Positions 43,649 through 53,699 are shown, numbered from the stretch's first letter. The stretch: 64,000 nucleotides of DNA from Candidatus Poribacteria bacterium (GCA_022827185.1 JAJDTM010000022.1:1-64000), one strand, 5' to 3'. Notes: generated by a model from the sequence alone, not told the origin. Translations and numbers: made by a program.

Positions 43649-45517
43649 ATGTACAAAGCGCAGCTCACCCAGACACCTCAATTGACGCAAAAAACGTCTA
43701 TCACACCCAGGTTACAGCAAGCACTTAAAGTGCTGAACATGCCGCTGCAGGAACTCACACATTTCATTAGTCAAGAATTAGAACAGAACCCGTTCCTTGA
43801 ACTCGAAGACGAGGACGAAACCACACCCTCCATCGAAGAAGAATTAGATCCAGCATCTGAATGGAGCGAACCGGAAAGCAATATTGACCAAGAAGATAAT
43901 TCCGTTGATATTGATTGGGAAATCGCTTTTGAAGACCGAGTCTCACTGAGTGAACGCACGAATTCCAGACACTCAGACGCTGATGAACCGCCACCAGATG
44001 TAGCATACGAGTGTTCTCTGCATGAGCATCTCGCTGAACAACTGGACCTCGCTTCATCCGATATTATAAGGTCAGAAACAGAACGCATTATCGCGGAATA
44101 TATTCTTGGAAATTTGAACGATGATGGACAATTAGAACTCAAACTGTTTCAAATTCCGTGCGAATTCCTAACAACCTTGGATTCAGAGGACCTCTCAGCA
44201 GAATTACACGCTATCATTCAGAAAGGTTTACAAACGGCAGCGGGCGACAGTGAAGTCCAATTCTCAAAAACTGCCACAATCACTGCAAAAAAGGCAACCG
44301 GCACGTCCATAGAAAATGAAGGCACACGTATAAACCGCTCATGGAAAATTAATGACACAGACAACAATAAAACTTATACTCTCATATATGAATATACGCC
44401 TTGCAGTTATAAACCGACCCTGAACTTCTATCAACTCACCTTGGAAGATATTGCCGAAACGATTGGCTGTGAAACAGCACTTGTTGAAACGATACTTCGT
44501 GAAATACAAGATAACTTTGAACCCATAGGCATCGCACATCGAGATATAAGAGAAGCATTGCTCATCCAAATTCGTAACCAGCACCCAGAAGGGATACGAG
44601 AAGTCGCGAGAAATTTGGATGTAGAACTGGTCGGGTGTGAACATTTCCTAAAGAAAAACGTGTCTGTCCAGTATCTCGCCCAAGAAATTGTTGAAAACCA
44701 CTACAACACCTTTCTCAATCAGCAATGGAATTGCCTCACAGAAGCACTGCAAGTTGACATCACAGTTATTGACACAATCCTTAAGTGGATAGGAAGGTTA
44801 TCCCCGCATCCGGGGCGCCACTTCACGGATCCAGCGATGCACGCACTTAACAGAATCCCGCGTACGGACATCATTACTCCCGATGTGGAGATACAATACC
44901 TCAATGGAAAATATCAGGCAATCTCTGTAGATAGTTACATACCTCGCTTACAGATGAATCCATACTATCTCAATCTAATGCGAAACCGCCAAGAAACTTT
45001 AGATGCCAAAGCAAAAGAATGGATCGAAAAACGTTATCGGGATGCAACAAATTTGCTCAGCAGCCTCGCACAGCGCGGCAGCACGATCGCCCGAGTCACC
45101 GAAGCCATTTTCGAGGTGCAAACAGAATTCTTAACAGAAGGTGCTAAAAGTATTAAACCTTTGACATTGAGAACAATCGCTGAAAAAATAGGGGTCCACG
45201 AGTCAACTGTCAGTCGAGTGACAAGCAACAAATACGTACAAACGCCACACGGTATGTACCCGTTACGATTCTTTTTTAGTAATGAATTGACCACGACACA
45301 AGGGGAAGCCGTCTCCGCGAAGCAAGTGAAAAACCTTATTCAAGAGATGGTCGATGCTGAGACACCCACCAAACCCCTCAGTGATCAGGCGATTAGTAAT
45401 GCCTTGAAAGTGAAAGGGGTCTTGTTAGCAAGACGGACTGTCCAGAAATACCGCGACGAATTAGGCATTCCAACATCGCGTGAGAGATCCGCTGTCCATA
45501 TCAGTACGCATAACTAA
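43649..45517 (+). CDS. rpoN: RNA polymerase sigma-54 factor RpoN with an inserted segment
   Basis: The Q-rich region I (QLTQTPQLTQKTSITPRLQQALKVLNM...LEQNPFLE) binds activators; the core-binding domain follows; the C-terminal HTH ends with the RpoN box ARRTVQKYRDELGIPTSRER. At 622 residues it is about 130 longer than usual. Most of the excess is a segment of about 100 residues (156-258) between GNLNDDGQLE and YQLTLEDIAETIGC, inside the core-binding domain. The segment is Thr/Lys-rich and matches nothing I know. rpoN directly follows lptB, as in proteobacteria. Confidence 0.95.
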   Translation: MYKAQLTQTPQLTQKTSITPRLQQALKVLNMPLQELTHFISQELEQNPFLELEDEDETTPSIEEELDPASEWSEPESNIDQEDNSVDIDWEIAFEDRVSLSERTNSRHSDADEPPPDVAYECSLHEHLAEQLDLASSDIIRSETERIIAEYILGNLNDDGQLELKLFQIPCEFLTTLDSEDLSAELHAIIQKGLQTAAGDSEVQFSKTATITAKKATGTSIENEGTRINRSWKINDTDNNKTYTLIYEYTPCSYKPTLNFYQLTLEDIAETIGCETALVETILREIQDNFEPIGIAHRDIREALLIQIRNQHPEGIREVARNLDVELVGCEHFLKKNVSVQYLAQEIVENHYNTFLNQQWNCLTEALQVDITVIDTILKWIGRLSPHPGRHFTDPAMHALNRIPRTDIITPDVEIQYLNGKYQAISVDSYIPRLQMNPYYLNLMRNRQETLDAKAKEWIEKRYRDATNLLSSLAQRGSTIARVTEAIFEVQTEFLTEGAKSIKPLTLRTIAEKIGVHESTVSRVTSNKYVQTPHGMYPLRFFFSNELTTTQGEAVSAKQVKNLIQEMVDAETPTKPLSDQAISNALKVKGVLLARRTVQKYRDELGIPTSRERSAVHISTHN

Positions 45518-45607
45518 TTGATTAGATTTTGGACGCGCGGGGATACGTTTTTGAGACTATTAAGCGATTTGCTCACCTCGAACTTGACTCAAGGGATATA
45601 TATAAAG

Positions 45608-45666
45608 TAGGACTTACGCACTGCTTCTTAAAGTCCCCCTGATAAGGGGGATTTAGGGGGTTTAAA
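45608..45666. repeat. TCCCCCTGATAAG-family repeat, short type, left end only
   Basis: TAGGACTTACGCA is followed by the AAAGTCCCCCTGATAAG core and TTTAGGGGG, then the copy stops 15 bp before the hpf start with no right arm. CCCCC and GGGGG can form a strong stem in the hpf leader. The remaining part of the 163-bp rpoN-hpf gap shows no gene. Confidence 0.8.
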
Positions 45667-45680
45667 GAAAGGGGCTCGAC

Positions 45681-46238
45681 ATGAAAGTAACCTATTCCGG
45701 ACATAATCTAAAAATTACTGATGATATTTATGCTTACATTTTAAAACGTGCTGACAAAATTGAATCCCGTTTTGGAGACATGCAGGAACTCAACGTCATC
45801 CTCAAATCCGAAAAACATCGGTTTGATGCTGAGATGATAGTGACAGCACCCCGCGTATCATTCTTTGCAAAAAGCGAAACAGATGAGGTGTTGTCCGCAT
45901 TAGATAGCGCGACAAACAAAATTGTCAGTCAGATCCGTCGCTACAAGGACCGGGTAAAAGATCGACGGCATAACGCCCCACATCGTGAAGTGGTCGCACA
46001 ACTCAATCCGGACGATGAAACAACGCCAACAGAAGTTGATACACCCGATGCACCTGTCATCGTAGCAACACAAGAAAAATTTGCATCAAAACCGATGACT
46101 GTTGCCGAAGCCGCAACCGAACTCCATGCCTCAAATGCCGCGTTCCTGCTGTTTTTAAACGCCGAGACGCGACAGGTTAACCTCCTTTATCAAATGACGC
46201 AAGGGACTTATGGATGGGTGGAGCCACTCTTTGCCTAA
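45681..46238 (+). CDS. hpf: Long-form ribosome hibernation-promoting factor
   Basis: Long HPF stalls ribosomes as 100S dimers in stationary phase. The 185-residue protein has the N-terminal 30S-binding domain (MKVTYSGHNLKITDDIYAYI, DEVLSALDSATNKIVSQIRRYKDRVKDRR), a linker rich in Pro and acidic residues, and the C-terminal dimerisation domain (KPMTVAEAATELHASNAAFLLFLNAETRQVNLLYQ...YGWVEP). GAAAGGGG lies 6 nt before the ATG. Position after rpoN is conserved in many bacteria. A repeat stem in the leader may affect its expression. Confidence 0.94.
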   Translation: MKVTYSGHNLKITDDIYAYILKRADKIESRFGDMQELNVILKSEKHRFDAEMIVTAPRVSFFAKSETDEVLSALDSATNKIVSQIRRYKDRVKDRRHNAPHREVVAQLNPDDETTPTEVDTPDAPVIVATQEKFASKPMTVAEAATELHASNAAFLLFLNAETRQVNLLYQMTQGTYGWVEPLFA

Positions 46239-46450
46239 TGGTTATCGGTTTTCAGTTAAGAGGTTTCTTTGTAACAATCTCCGCCACTTGGAATATTTCA
46301 GGGCATCGATCAATTGTTACAGACCACTCTTAACCGACAACGGACAACTAACAACTGTAAATATGAGGGATGGTTATCAATTATCAGTTACAAGAGGAAA
46401 CTGTTTTTAAACGAAAATCTCTTAACCGATAACTGACAACTGAGAACTAA
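46239..46450. repeat. Two tandem GTTATC/GATAAC-type repeat units before valS
   Basis: Unit 1 runs from GGTTATCGGTTTTCAGTTAA to CTCTTAACCGACAACGGACA; unit 2 from GGTTATCAATTATCAGTTAC to CTCTTAACCGATAACTGACA. Each has inverted ends, and the two units share words with the repeats at 18.3 kb, 28.6 kb and 40.2 kb. Together they fill the whole gap between hpf and valS. No T-box-like sequence is present. Confidence 0.65.
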
Positions 46451-46453
46451 AAA

Positions 46454-49132
46454 ATGACAAATCTCCCGAAAATCTACACCCCTCAAGAGATTGAGGGGAA
46501 ATGGTACCAATTTTGGCAAAAAAACGATTACTTCCACGCCGAGGCTACTTCCGACAAACAGCCTTACGCAATCGTGATTCCGCCGCCGAATATCACGGGT
46601 AGCCTACATATCGGACACGCCCTTGATAATACACTCCAAGATTGTCTTATCCGTTGGCGGCGCATGCAAGGCTATAACGCGCTCTGGATGCCGGGCACCG
46701 ATCACGCCGGTATCGTCACTGAACTGATTATGGAGCGAAAACTCGCCGAGGAAGGCACCAGTAGAATCGAACTCGGCAGAGAAAAATTCACCGAACGCAT
46801 GTGGCAATGGAAAGCGGAATCTGCCGGCTACATCGTCTCACAACTCCAACAACTCGGTTGTTCCTGCGATTGGGAACGTGAGCGTTTTACACTTGATGAA
46901 GGGTTGTCCAAAGCCGTCCGCACCGCCTTTGTCAAACTCTATAACCAAGGACTCATCTATCGAGATACCTACATGGTAAATTGGTGCCCAGAGTGCAACA
47001 CAGCTGTCAGCAATCTTGAAGTGGAACCCATTGAAGTCGATGGAAACTTTTACCACATCCGTTATCCGGTGAAAGATACCGATGTTGTACTTGAAATTGC
47101 GACAACGCGCCCGGAAACAATGTTAGGCGATACCGCTGTCGCTGTACATCCCGACGATGAACGGTATCAACACGTCATCGGAAAAACTGCACTTTTACCA
47201 CTCTGTGACAGAGAAATCCCGATAATCGCTGATACCTACGTAGATAGAGAGTTTGGTACCGGGGCATTGAAAGTAACACCCGGACACGATCCAAACGATT
47301 ATGAAATCGGTCTGCGGCACGAACTCGAACAACGCACGATCTTCACGCAAGACGCGCATATTAGCGAAGCAGCACCCGAAAAATACGTCGGATTATCCCG
47401 ATGGGAGTGTCGCAAACGGGTCGTGGAAGATTTAGAGAACTTAGATTATCTCGTCAAAATCGTACCGCATCGGCACGCCGTTGGACATCATGACCGGTGT
47501 GACACGATCGTTGAACCTGCCATATCGCTGCAATGGTTTATGAACGTTCGTCCACTGGCGCAACGCGCCATAGAAGCAACCCAAAAAGGCGAGGTCCAGT
47601 TCATTCCAGAACGCGAAACCGATCGCTTCTACCACTGGATGGAGATTATTGAACCTTGGCCCATTTCACGTCAGCGGTGGTGGGGACATCGACTCCCGAT
47701 ATGGTACTGCAACGTATGCGACGCAGTTACCGCCGCAATGGAAACACCGCAGCAGTGCAAGTGTGGTGCCACCGATTTGCACCAAGAAGAAGATGTCTTA
47801 GATACATGGTTCAGTTCCGGGTTGTGGCCCTTCTCCACCATGGGCTGGCCAGAAGAGACAGAAGAACTGAAAACTTTTTATCCTACCTCTGTTCTTGTAA
47901 GCGGTTGGGACATTCTTTTCTTCTGGATAGCGAGAATGATCATGTTAGGGATCGGATGTATGGATGAGGTGCCGTTCCGAACCGTCTATTTGCATGGACT
48001 TATTGCCGACGAAAAAGGGCAAAAAATGAGCAAATCGAAAGGGAACAGCATCGACCCCTTAGAGACAATCAACACCTATGGAACGGATGCATTCCGCTTC
48101 GCACTTGCCAATGTAAGCACACCAATCCCTTATGTTCCACTCCCAGAGTCGCAGATTGAATCCGGTAGACGCTTCGCCAACAAAATCTGGAACGCTGCCC
48201 GGTTCATCTTCATGAATTTAGAGAAATATCCGCTGCCCGCAGGCGCAAATGCGATAGAAACCCACCAAGAAACGCTCGAAATAGCGTGGATACAAAGCCG
48301 CCTTAGCCATACCATTAAAACAACAACCGATGCTTTGGAAAACTTCCGTTTCTACGAAGCAACGCAAATACTCTATGCCTTCCTCTGGCACGAATTCTGT
48401 GATTGGTATCTCGAATTCACCAAACAACGGATCGCTCAAGAGGAACCCACAGCACTTTGGGTAGCTGCCGACGTTTTGGAACAGACCATGCGGCTCCTCC
48501 ATCCGTTCATGCCTTTCTTGACTGAGGAAATTTGGCAACAACTGCTACAAAACGGAGCCACTACTCACCGCCAAGGCGATACCTCTGTGACAATCGCACC
48601 TTGGCCCGAAGCGAAAATCGAAAATCCAACAGCAGAGAGCACTATGGCAACGCTCACGGAAGTTATTGAGAGCATTCGGAGTATCCGAGGCGAGTTGAAT
48701 GTTCCCATCGGCGCAGCTGTAGAGGTCCATATCCAATCGCCGAACACGGAAGTCCGGGAATGCCTCGAAACGTACTTAGGACAGTACCTACCGGCTTTCA
48801 CACGGGTAGCAAGTATTACTATCGCTGAATCGTTGCAAAAACCGCCCGCTTCAGCTGAAGCGGTTATCGGAGAACTTGCCATCTATATCCCGCTTGCAGA
48901 TGTAATTGATCTGGATGCTGAACACGCGCGACTCAGTAAACGACATCAACAGGCAATGAAAAACGTAGCAGCGGCACAGAAGACATTAGATAACCCGAAT
49001 TTCGTCGAGCGCGCACCAGAAAATGTCGTTGCCCAAAAAAGAGCACAACTTGAACGGCTCTTGACAGAGCAAGATAAATTAGCACGAAGTCTCGCAATGC
49101 TTACCGAATCAGGACGTGAAAATGGCGATTGA
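46454..49132 (+). CDS. valS: Valyl-tRNA synthetase
   Basis: ValRS charges tRNA-Val. The 892-residue class I enzyme has the HIGH motif in PPPNITGSLHIGHAL near residue 45, an editing domain with GTGALKVTPGHDPNDYEIG, a zinc-knuckle-like CNVCDAV...CKCG segment, the KMSKS motif in GQKMSKSKGNSIDPLE near 530, an anticodon-binding domain and a C-terminal coiled coil rich in Lys and Gln. The length is normal. Its stop overlaps the start of the thioesterase gene by 11 nt. Confidence 0.97.
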   Translation: MTNLPKIYTPQEIEGKWYQFWQKNDYFHAEATSDKQPYAIVIPPPNITGSLHIGHALDNTLQDCLIRWRRMQGYNALWMPGTDHAGIVTELIMERKLAEEGTSRIELGREKFTERMWQWKAESAGYIVSQLQQLGCSCDWERERFTLDEGLSKAVRTAFVKLYNQGLIYRDTYMVNWCPECNTAVSNLEVEPIEVDGNFYHIRYPVKDTDVVLEIATTRPETMLGDTAVAVHPDDERYQHVIGKTALLPLCDREIPIIADTYVDREFGTGALKVTPGHDPNDYEIGLRHELEQRTIFTQDAHISEAAPEKYVGLSRWECRKRVVEDLENLDYLVKIVPHRHAVGHHDRCDTIVEPAISLQWFMNVRPLAQRAIEATQKGEVQFIPERETDRFYHWMEIIEPWPISRQRWWGHRLPIWYCNVCDAVTAAMETPQQCKCGATDLHQEEDVLDTWFSSGLWPFSTMGWPEETEELKTFYPTSVLVSGWDILFFWIARMIMLGIGCMDEVPFRTVYLHGLIADEKGQKMSKSKGNSIDPLETINTYGTDAFRFALANVSTPIPYVPLPESQIESGRRFANKIWNAARFIFMNLEKYPLPAGANAIETHQETLEIAWIQSRLSHTIKTTTDALENFRFYEATQILYAFLWHEFCDWYLEFTKQRIAQEEPTALWVAADVLEQTMRLLHPFMPFLTEEIWQQLLQNGATTHRQGDTSVTIAPWPEAKIENPTAESTMATLTEVIESIRSIRGELNVPIGAAVEVHIQSPNTEVRECLETYLGQYLPAFTRVASITIAESLQKPPASAEAVIGELAIYIPLADVIDLDAEHARLSKRHQQAMKNVAAAQKTLDNPNFVERAPENVVAQKRAQLERLLTEQDKLARSLAMLTESGRENGD

Positions 49133-49553
49133 AAACAATGATAACTGCTTTGTTTGCGGTATGAAAAACCCATTCGGCTTTCAGGTAAAACCTGAAATTA
49201 TAGGGGATGGTGCAGCTGTTCGCATTGAATGTACACCCGCCGAACACTTGCAAGGTTGGGCAAATATTCTACACGGCGGCATCCTCAGTACCTTGTTAGA
49301 TGAAGCGATCACCTACGTCGGAATAGGCACCTTCGATCAGCCCGCAGTAACAGCACAACTCGAAGTCCGATTTCGTAACCCGGCACCAACCGCTGTGAAA
49401 CTCTTTGTCTGTGCTGAGCGTACTAAAGTTTCCAAGAGGTTAGTGGAAGCAAAAGCAGAGGTAACACTCGGTGATGGCACCCTTATAGCTACGGGCGCAG
49501 GTAAAGTCGTTCCAGTCGGTGAGAATTTTGCACCGAAGGTACCGGCTCAGTAA
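49122..49553 (+). CDS. PaaI-type hotdog-fold thioesterase
   Basis: The 143-residue protein has the PaaI-family pattern NCFVCGMKNPFGFQV, then HGGILSTLLDEAITYV with the catalytic region after HGG, and the strand LEVRFRNPAPT. Such proteins hydrolyse acyl-CoA thioesters in the cytosol. The NPFG-type N-terminal motif is typical of a widespread subgroup of unknown substrate. AGGA lies 7 nt before the ATG at 49122; the GTG at 49116 is less well placed. It is coupled to valS. Confidence 0.85.
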   Translation: MAIENNDNCFVCGMKNPFGFQVKPEIIGDGAAVRIECTPAEHLQGWANILHGGILSTLLDEAITYVGIGTFDQPAVTAQLEVRFRNPAPTAVKLFVCAERTKVSKRLVEAKAEVTLGDGTLIATGAGKVVPVGENFAPKVPAQ

Positions 49554-49644
49554 CGTAGTCCCGTAATGAAATGGAGGGACGGCATTTGGACACAAACTTT
49601 AGATACATCAAAGCCCTTGACACACCGCAAGGTAACTTAAAAAC

Positions 49645-51312
49645 ATGGAAAATCCAATAGCTGCGATGAACCCAGAGGGGCATTTAAGTTGGGACACCGA
49701 TGTACTTATTATTGGGAGTGGTGCCGCTGGATTGCGTGCTGCCCTCGCTGCAAGTGAGCACGCCGATGTAACATTAATTACCAAAACGACACTGACTGAA
49801 AGCAACACGCATTATGCCCAAGGCGGCATCGCTGTTGCTATGAACCTCGATGATACAATCGCCTTGCACATAAAAGATACCACTGCCGCGGGGGCCGGGC
49901 TTTGTGATGTCAAAGCCGTTGAGATGATGGTATCTGAAGGCATCCCACGGGTTGCGGAACTGTTAGATTGGGGTGCGAACTTCGACTGGGAAGGAACGTT
50001 GCCACGCTTTACACAAGAAGCCGCGCATAGCCGTCGTCGGATTGTACATAAAGGGGACGCAACAGGACGGGAAACAACGGACGTTCTCATTCAGCGCGTA
50101 CGCAATACGGAACGTATCCAGGTCCTGCAAAACACATTCGCTATCGACCTACTGACGGATGCGGATGCCTCAGAGAGACACGAAGATATCCTCACATGCT
50201 ACGGTGTTACAGCAATTGTAGAAGAACAGATTGTCTGTATTCGCGCCAAAGCTACGATCCTCGCGACCGGAGGACTTGGACGCATCTACCCGTGTACTTC
50301 TAACCCGAAAGTAGCAACTGGTGATGGATTCGCTGCAGCATGGCGTGCCGGATGTGAAATGATAGATATGGAATTCGTGCAATTCCATCCAACGACACTC
50401 TTTTTAGACGGAGCACCCAACTTCTTAATCTCCGAAGCAGTCCGTGGTGAAGGCGGTAAACTCCTGAACATTCGCGGCGAACGCTTTATGGAGAAATACC
50501 ACGAGAAAGGCGAACTCGCACCCCGTGATGTCGTCAGCCGTGCTATTCAAATCGAGATGGACTTGACAGGGTTCCCCTGCGTCTACCTCGATATTACGCA
50601 TAAACCCAAAGACTTTATCCTTGAGCGATTTCCTACCATCTCTGATACCACAAAACACTACGGTTTAGATATTAATATCGACTTAATCCCTGTCCGACCG
50701 GGGGCACACTTTATGATGGGCGGTATCCGTACAAATACGGATACACAAACAAATCTCAAAGGGCTTTATGCCTGTGGAGAAGTGGCGTGTACTGGCGTTC
50801 ATGGTGCCAATCGTTTGGCGAGCAACTCTCTTCTTGAATGTCTCGTTTACGGTGCCCGTGCTGGCACAAATGCCACAGCATTTGCCAGATCACAACCTGA
50901 AGATCCACCAAATATACCCGTCCCAAGTAACGTCGGTCCATCCCTCGCACCGCCCGCTGGCGAAGCAGTGGAAACGCATACAGAAGCCACGAAAAATGCG
51001 ATCCGGGAGACACTCTGGGAAAATGTTAGCATCGAACGAAACGGCGAGGGCTTACAAGAAACCCTCGCCGAATTACAAGACTTAACAGCAAATTTAGAAA
51101 ACCTGCTAACAAACCCAGAAGTAAAAGATGTAGCAACGATTGAAACGGTTAACATGCTCAATGTCGCCTTGATGATAACGCAATCCGCATTGACCCGAAC
51201 AGAGAGCCGTGGTGCCCATTACCGCGCCGATTTCCCGACACCAAACGATCCCACTTGGCAACGACGTGTTCTCATTACGCGAGACAACCCATTGGAAGTA
51301 GTCCCGCTTTAA
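49645..51312 (+). CDS. nadB: L-aspartate oxidase NadB
   Basis: NadB oxidises L-aspartate to iminoaspartate with FAD, the first step of NAD synthesis. The 555-residue flavoprotein has the FAD-binding DVLIIGSGAAGLRAALAA near residue 19, THYAQGGIAVAM, the active-site HSRRRIVHKGDATGRETTDVL block, ATGGLGRIYPCTSNP and the GGIRTNTDTQTNLKGLYACGEVACTGVHGANRLASNS block. nadA and nadC are not in the window. It converges with slt, their stop codons sharing two bases. Confidence 0.95.
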   Translation: MENPIAAMNPEGHLSWDTDVLIIGSGAAGLRAALAASEHADVTLITKTTLTESNTHYAQGGIAVAMNLDDTIALHIKDTTAAGAGLCDVKAVEMMVSEGIPRVAELLDWGANFDWEGTLPRFTQEAAHSRRRIVHKGDATGRETTDVLIQRVRNTERIQVLQNTFAIDLLTDADASERHEDILTCYGVTAIVEEQIVCIRAKATILATGGLGRIYPCTSNPKVATGDGFAAAWRAGCEMIDMEFVQFHPTTLFLDGAPNFLISEAVRGEGGKLLNIRGERFMEKYHEKGELAPRDVVSRAIQIEMDLTGFPCVYLDITHKPKDFILERFPTISDTTKHYGLDINIDLIPVRPGAHFMMGGIRTNTDTQTNLKGLYACGEVACTGVHGANRLASNSLLECLVYGARAGTNATAFARSQPEDPPNIPVPSNVGPSLAPPAGEAVETHTEATKNAIRETLWENVSIERNGEGLQETLAELQDLTANLENLLTNPEVKDVATIETVNMLNVALMITQSALTRTESRGAHYRADFPTPNDPTWQRRVLITRDNPLEVVPL

Positions 51313-53588
51313 AAACCCTCTAATCGCTTTTGTTTCACGTCCGTTGTCGAATTCACCGCGGGGGGTTCATCAGTTCTCTGATAGATCTCGACATAATTAT
51401 CGTAACTATCAATAACTTTCTTGATATGAAGCCGTGTCTCGCGGATAGTGATTTTCTCAACAAATTCGTCGATATCCTTAATATTTTTCGTTGACACCCA
51501 TCGCCCCATCCGTCCGGGACCACCATTATACGCACCGATGACGTGCATCATATTGCCATCAAACCATGAATTGAGTTCGCCAATATACTTCGTCCCCATC
51601 CGAATATTAATATCAGGCTGCTTAAGCATTGACGTCCGGAACCGTCGGATCTTGAGTTTCTGAGCGAGTTCTCGCCCAGTAGCAGGCATAATCTGCATTA
51701 ACCCAATCGCACCCGCCCAACTCACCGCCTCAGCATTATATCGGCTCTCTTCGAGAATCATAGCCGCTATTAAGAAAGTATCAACCTTATACATCTTGGC
51801 ATACTTCTCAACAGCATCGGCATAGTAGCGGGGATAAAGTTTGTGATGGAGTTTCTCCAAATCTACGCGTGTCGCATTCGCGAAAGCAGGGCTCTCAAGC
51901 GACTGTTCAGTTACCTTCCGCGCTTTATCATACATTGCAAGTCCTTCATAACAGGCGATCAGGTCATAAAAACACTTCCGCTCAGAAAGAGAAGCCGTGT
52001 TAATATGCTGATTTAATTGCGCAATAGCATCTTCATAAAGCCTAAGTTCCATCAACATCGCTACCTGTGGCGGACACCCCTCACGCATCGGCAATTCTGC
52101 ATCCTGAACGGCTTTTGGTTCTAATTCGGAGCCAGTAACACCCAAAATTGCCTTTGCCCTCGCAGAATAGTACCAATAGCGTGCTTCTGCAACTTCTTTG
52201 TATAATTTTCGTGCAAGAGCAGGTTTGTTTTGACGTTCACGTATTTTCGCCATCCAGAAATGCGCGCCCATTGCATAGCGATTCCCAGGGAAGTGTTCCT
52301 TCAACCCTTTAAAAGCGTTGTAACTCTCCTCATAGCGACGTTCGTCAAAACGCTTCCAACCCGTTCGCCATGCCGCGAGATCAGCGTATGGACTTTTCGG
52401 TGCTACCTCGATTAAACGTGAATACGCCTCAAGTGCTAACTCCGATTTTTCTTGTTTTTCTCGGATCTGTGCGATATTGTACAAGGCATCATCGACTAAC
52501 TCATCCCCAGAATAGGTTTTCACGAAACTCTCAAATCGACTCACTGCTGTTTTCAGGTGCCCTTTTTGTCGATAGCATTGCGCTATCTGATACGCCGCAC
52601 GCGCGATATATTCATTTTCCCCACCCAGCGCAATCACGGCGTTAAACTTCTTAATCGCCGTATTAGGCCACTTACGTCCCTGATAACTCCGCCCAATGAG
52701 GTAAAGTGCTTGCGCGCGGAGATTCAAATCCGAAGTTTTGGGGACTAATTCAAATTCTCTGACAGCAGACTGCCATTGCTTGTTAGAATAGAACACCAAA
52801 CCACAATTAATCCGATCAACCGGGGTCAATTTCAGCGATTTATGTCCCCTGACCAACAATTTCAACCTACCGAGTGAATCTTCAGAAACGCTATACCCGT
52901 GTTTTTTCTTTATGAGTTCACGATAAGCATCAAACGCAGCAGAAACATTGCCTAACGCTTCATTACAGCGTGCTAAGACGAAGGCTGCTTCTCTGGCATA
53001 TTGCGGCGTTTGGACGAGGTCCACTACGTACGACTTGGCTGTTTCATACGCCTTCTGCTCCAAGTGAAGCTGCGCCAAAGCCCACTTCGCTTCTGAGAGA
53101 TAGAAACTTCTCGGATAGTCTTTGACGAGTTGCGTATACCACTTTATCGCACGTACGCTATTATCCATACCTTCATAAAGCTGAGCAAGACGATAAACGG
53201 CACTATCTGCCAAAGGATAACTCAGTGTAGCGACCCGCGCATAGTGACCAACCGCCTTCGGACGATTCCGCAGCTTCTCATAGTTGTAACCAAGCGCATG
53301 ATGGATTTTAAGTTTTTCCGACTCAGACAAGCCGGTTTTCAGTAAACCTTCCAACTTTGAAACTGCGCGTCTACGCTCACCCTTGTCAACGAGTGCAAAG
53401 GCTTCTCGCCACGCCTCACTACGCGTTTCATCCGCGGAAACCAATGTTCCCACTACAAAGCAGCCATAAGCCAGCACAAGCACCACGAAAAAAAACTTGT
53501 AGATTATAATGGAATCTAATACAGTGCTTGGATTCACTTGTTTGCGGGACTGAACTCGGTTTCTGCTAAAGAATTTTATATACTCCAT
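51309..53588 (-). CDS. slt: Soluble lytic transglycosylase (Slt70-like) with TPR repeats
   Basis: The enzyme cleaves peptidoglycan glycan chains with 1,6-anhydro bond formation. An N-terminal hydrophobic anchor (residues 28-50) is followed by a long TPR-like superhelix and a C-terminal SLT domain (about 600-740): LIAAMILEESRYN with the catalytic Glu, AVSWAGAIGLMQIMPATGRELA, NIRMGTKYIGELN, and VIGAYNGGPGRMGRW. The 759-residue length exceeds E. coli Slt70 (645). AGGAGGAGT and AAAGG lie upstream of the ATG. Confidence 0.93.
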   Translation of the reverse strand: MEYIKFFSRNRVQSRKQVNPSTVLDSIIIYKFFFVVLVLAYGCFVVGTLVSADETRSEAWREAFALVDKGERRRAVSKLEGLLKTGLSESEKLKIHHALGYNYEKLRNRPKAVGHYARVATLSYPLADSAVYRLAQLYEGMDNSVRAIKWYTQLVKDYPRSFYLSEAKWALAQLHLEQKAYETAKSYVVDLVQTPQYAREAAFVLARCNEALGNVSAAFDAYRELIKKKHGYSVSEDSLGRLKLLVRGHKSLKLTPVDRINCGLVFYSNKQWQSAVREFELVPKTSDLNLRAQALYLIGRSYQGRKWPNTAIKKFNAVIALGGENEYIARAAYQIAQCYRQKGHLKTAVSRFESFVKTYSGDELVDDALYNIAQIREKQEKSELALEAYSRLIEVAPKSPYADLAAWRTGWKRFDERRYEESYNAFKGLKEHFPGNRYAMGAHFWMAKIRERQNKPALARKLYKEVAEARYWYYSARAKAILGVTGSELEPKAVQDAELPMREGCPPQVAMLMELRLYEDAIAQLNQHINTASLSERKCFYDLIACYEGLAMYDKARKVTEQSLESPAFANATRVDLEKLHHKLYPRYYADAVEKYAKMYKVDTFLIAAMILEESRYNAEAVSWAGAIGLMQIMPATGRELAQKLKIRRFRTSMLKQPDINIRMGTKYIGELNSWFDGNMMHVIGAYNGGPGRMGRWVSTKNIKDIDEFVEKITIRETRLHIKKVIDSYDNYVEIYQRTDEPPAVNSTTDVKQKRLEGF

Positions 53589-53669
53589 TTCAATCCTTTT
53601 TTACTCCTCCTGATATTAATTCGCGTTTTATATTCACCATAATAGAAAGATGATGGATTTCCTATTTCT

Positions 53670-53699
53670 ATTGTAACGTTTATCACGAGCGAAAAGCAA
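53670..53699 (-). promoter_or_regulatory. Promoter of slt
   Basis: On the minus strand TTGCTT and TACAAT are separated by 18 bp, about 80 nt before the ATG. In the 426-bp gap 53589-54014 this promoter and the repeat at 53866 are the only elements I can support. Confidence 0.5.

Noticed and set aside
44117-44430. Intein in rpoN
   Set aside because: The extra segment lacks the N-terminal Cys/Ser block and the C-terminal HN motif and is too short.
46239-46453. T-box leader for valS
   Set aside because: No T-box core sequence and no terminator; the gap consists of two repeat units.
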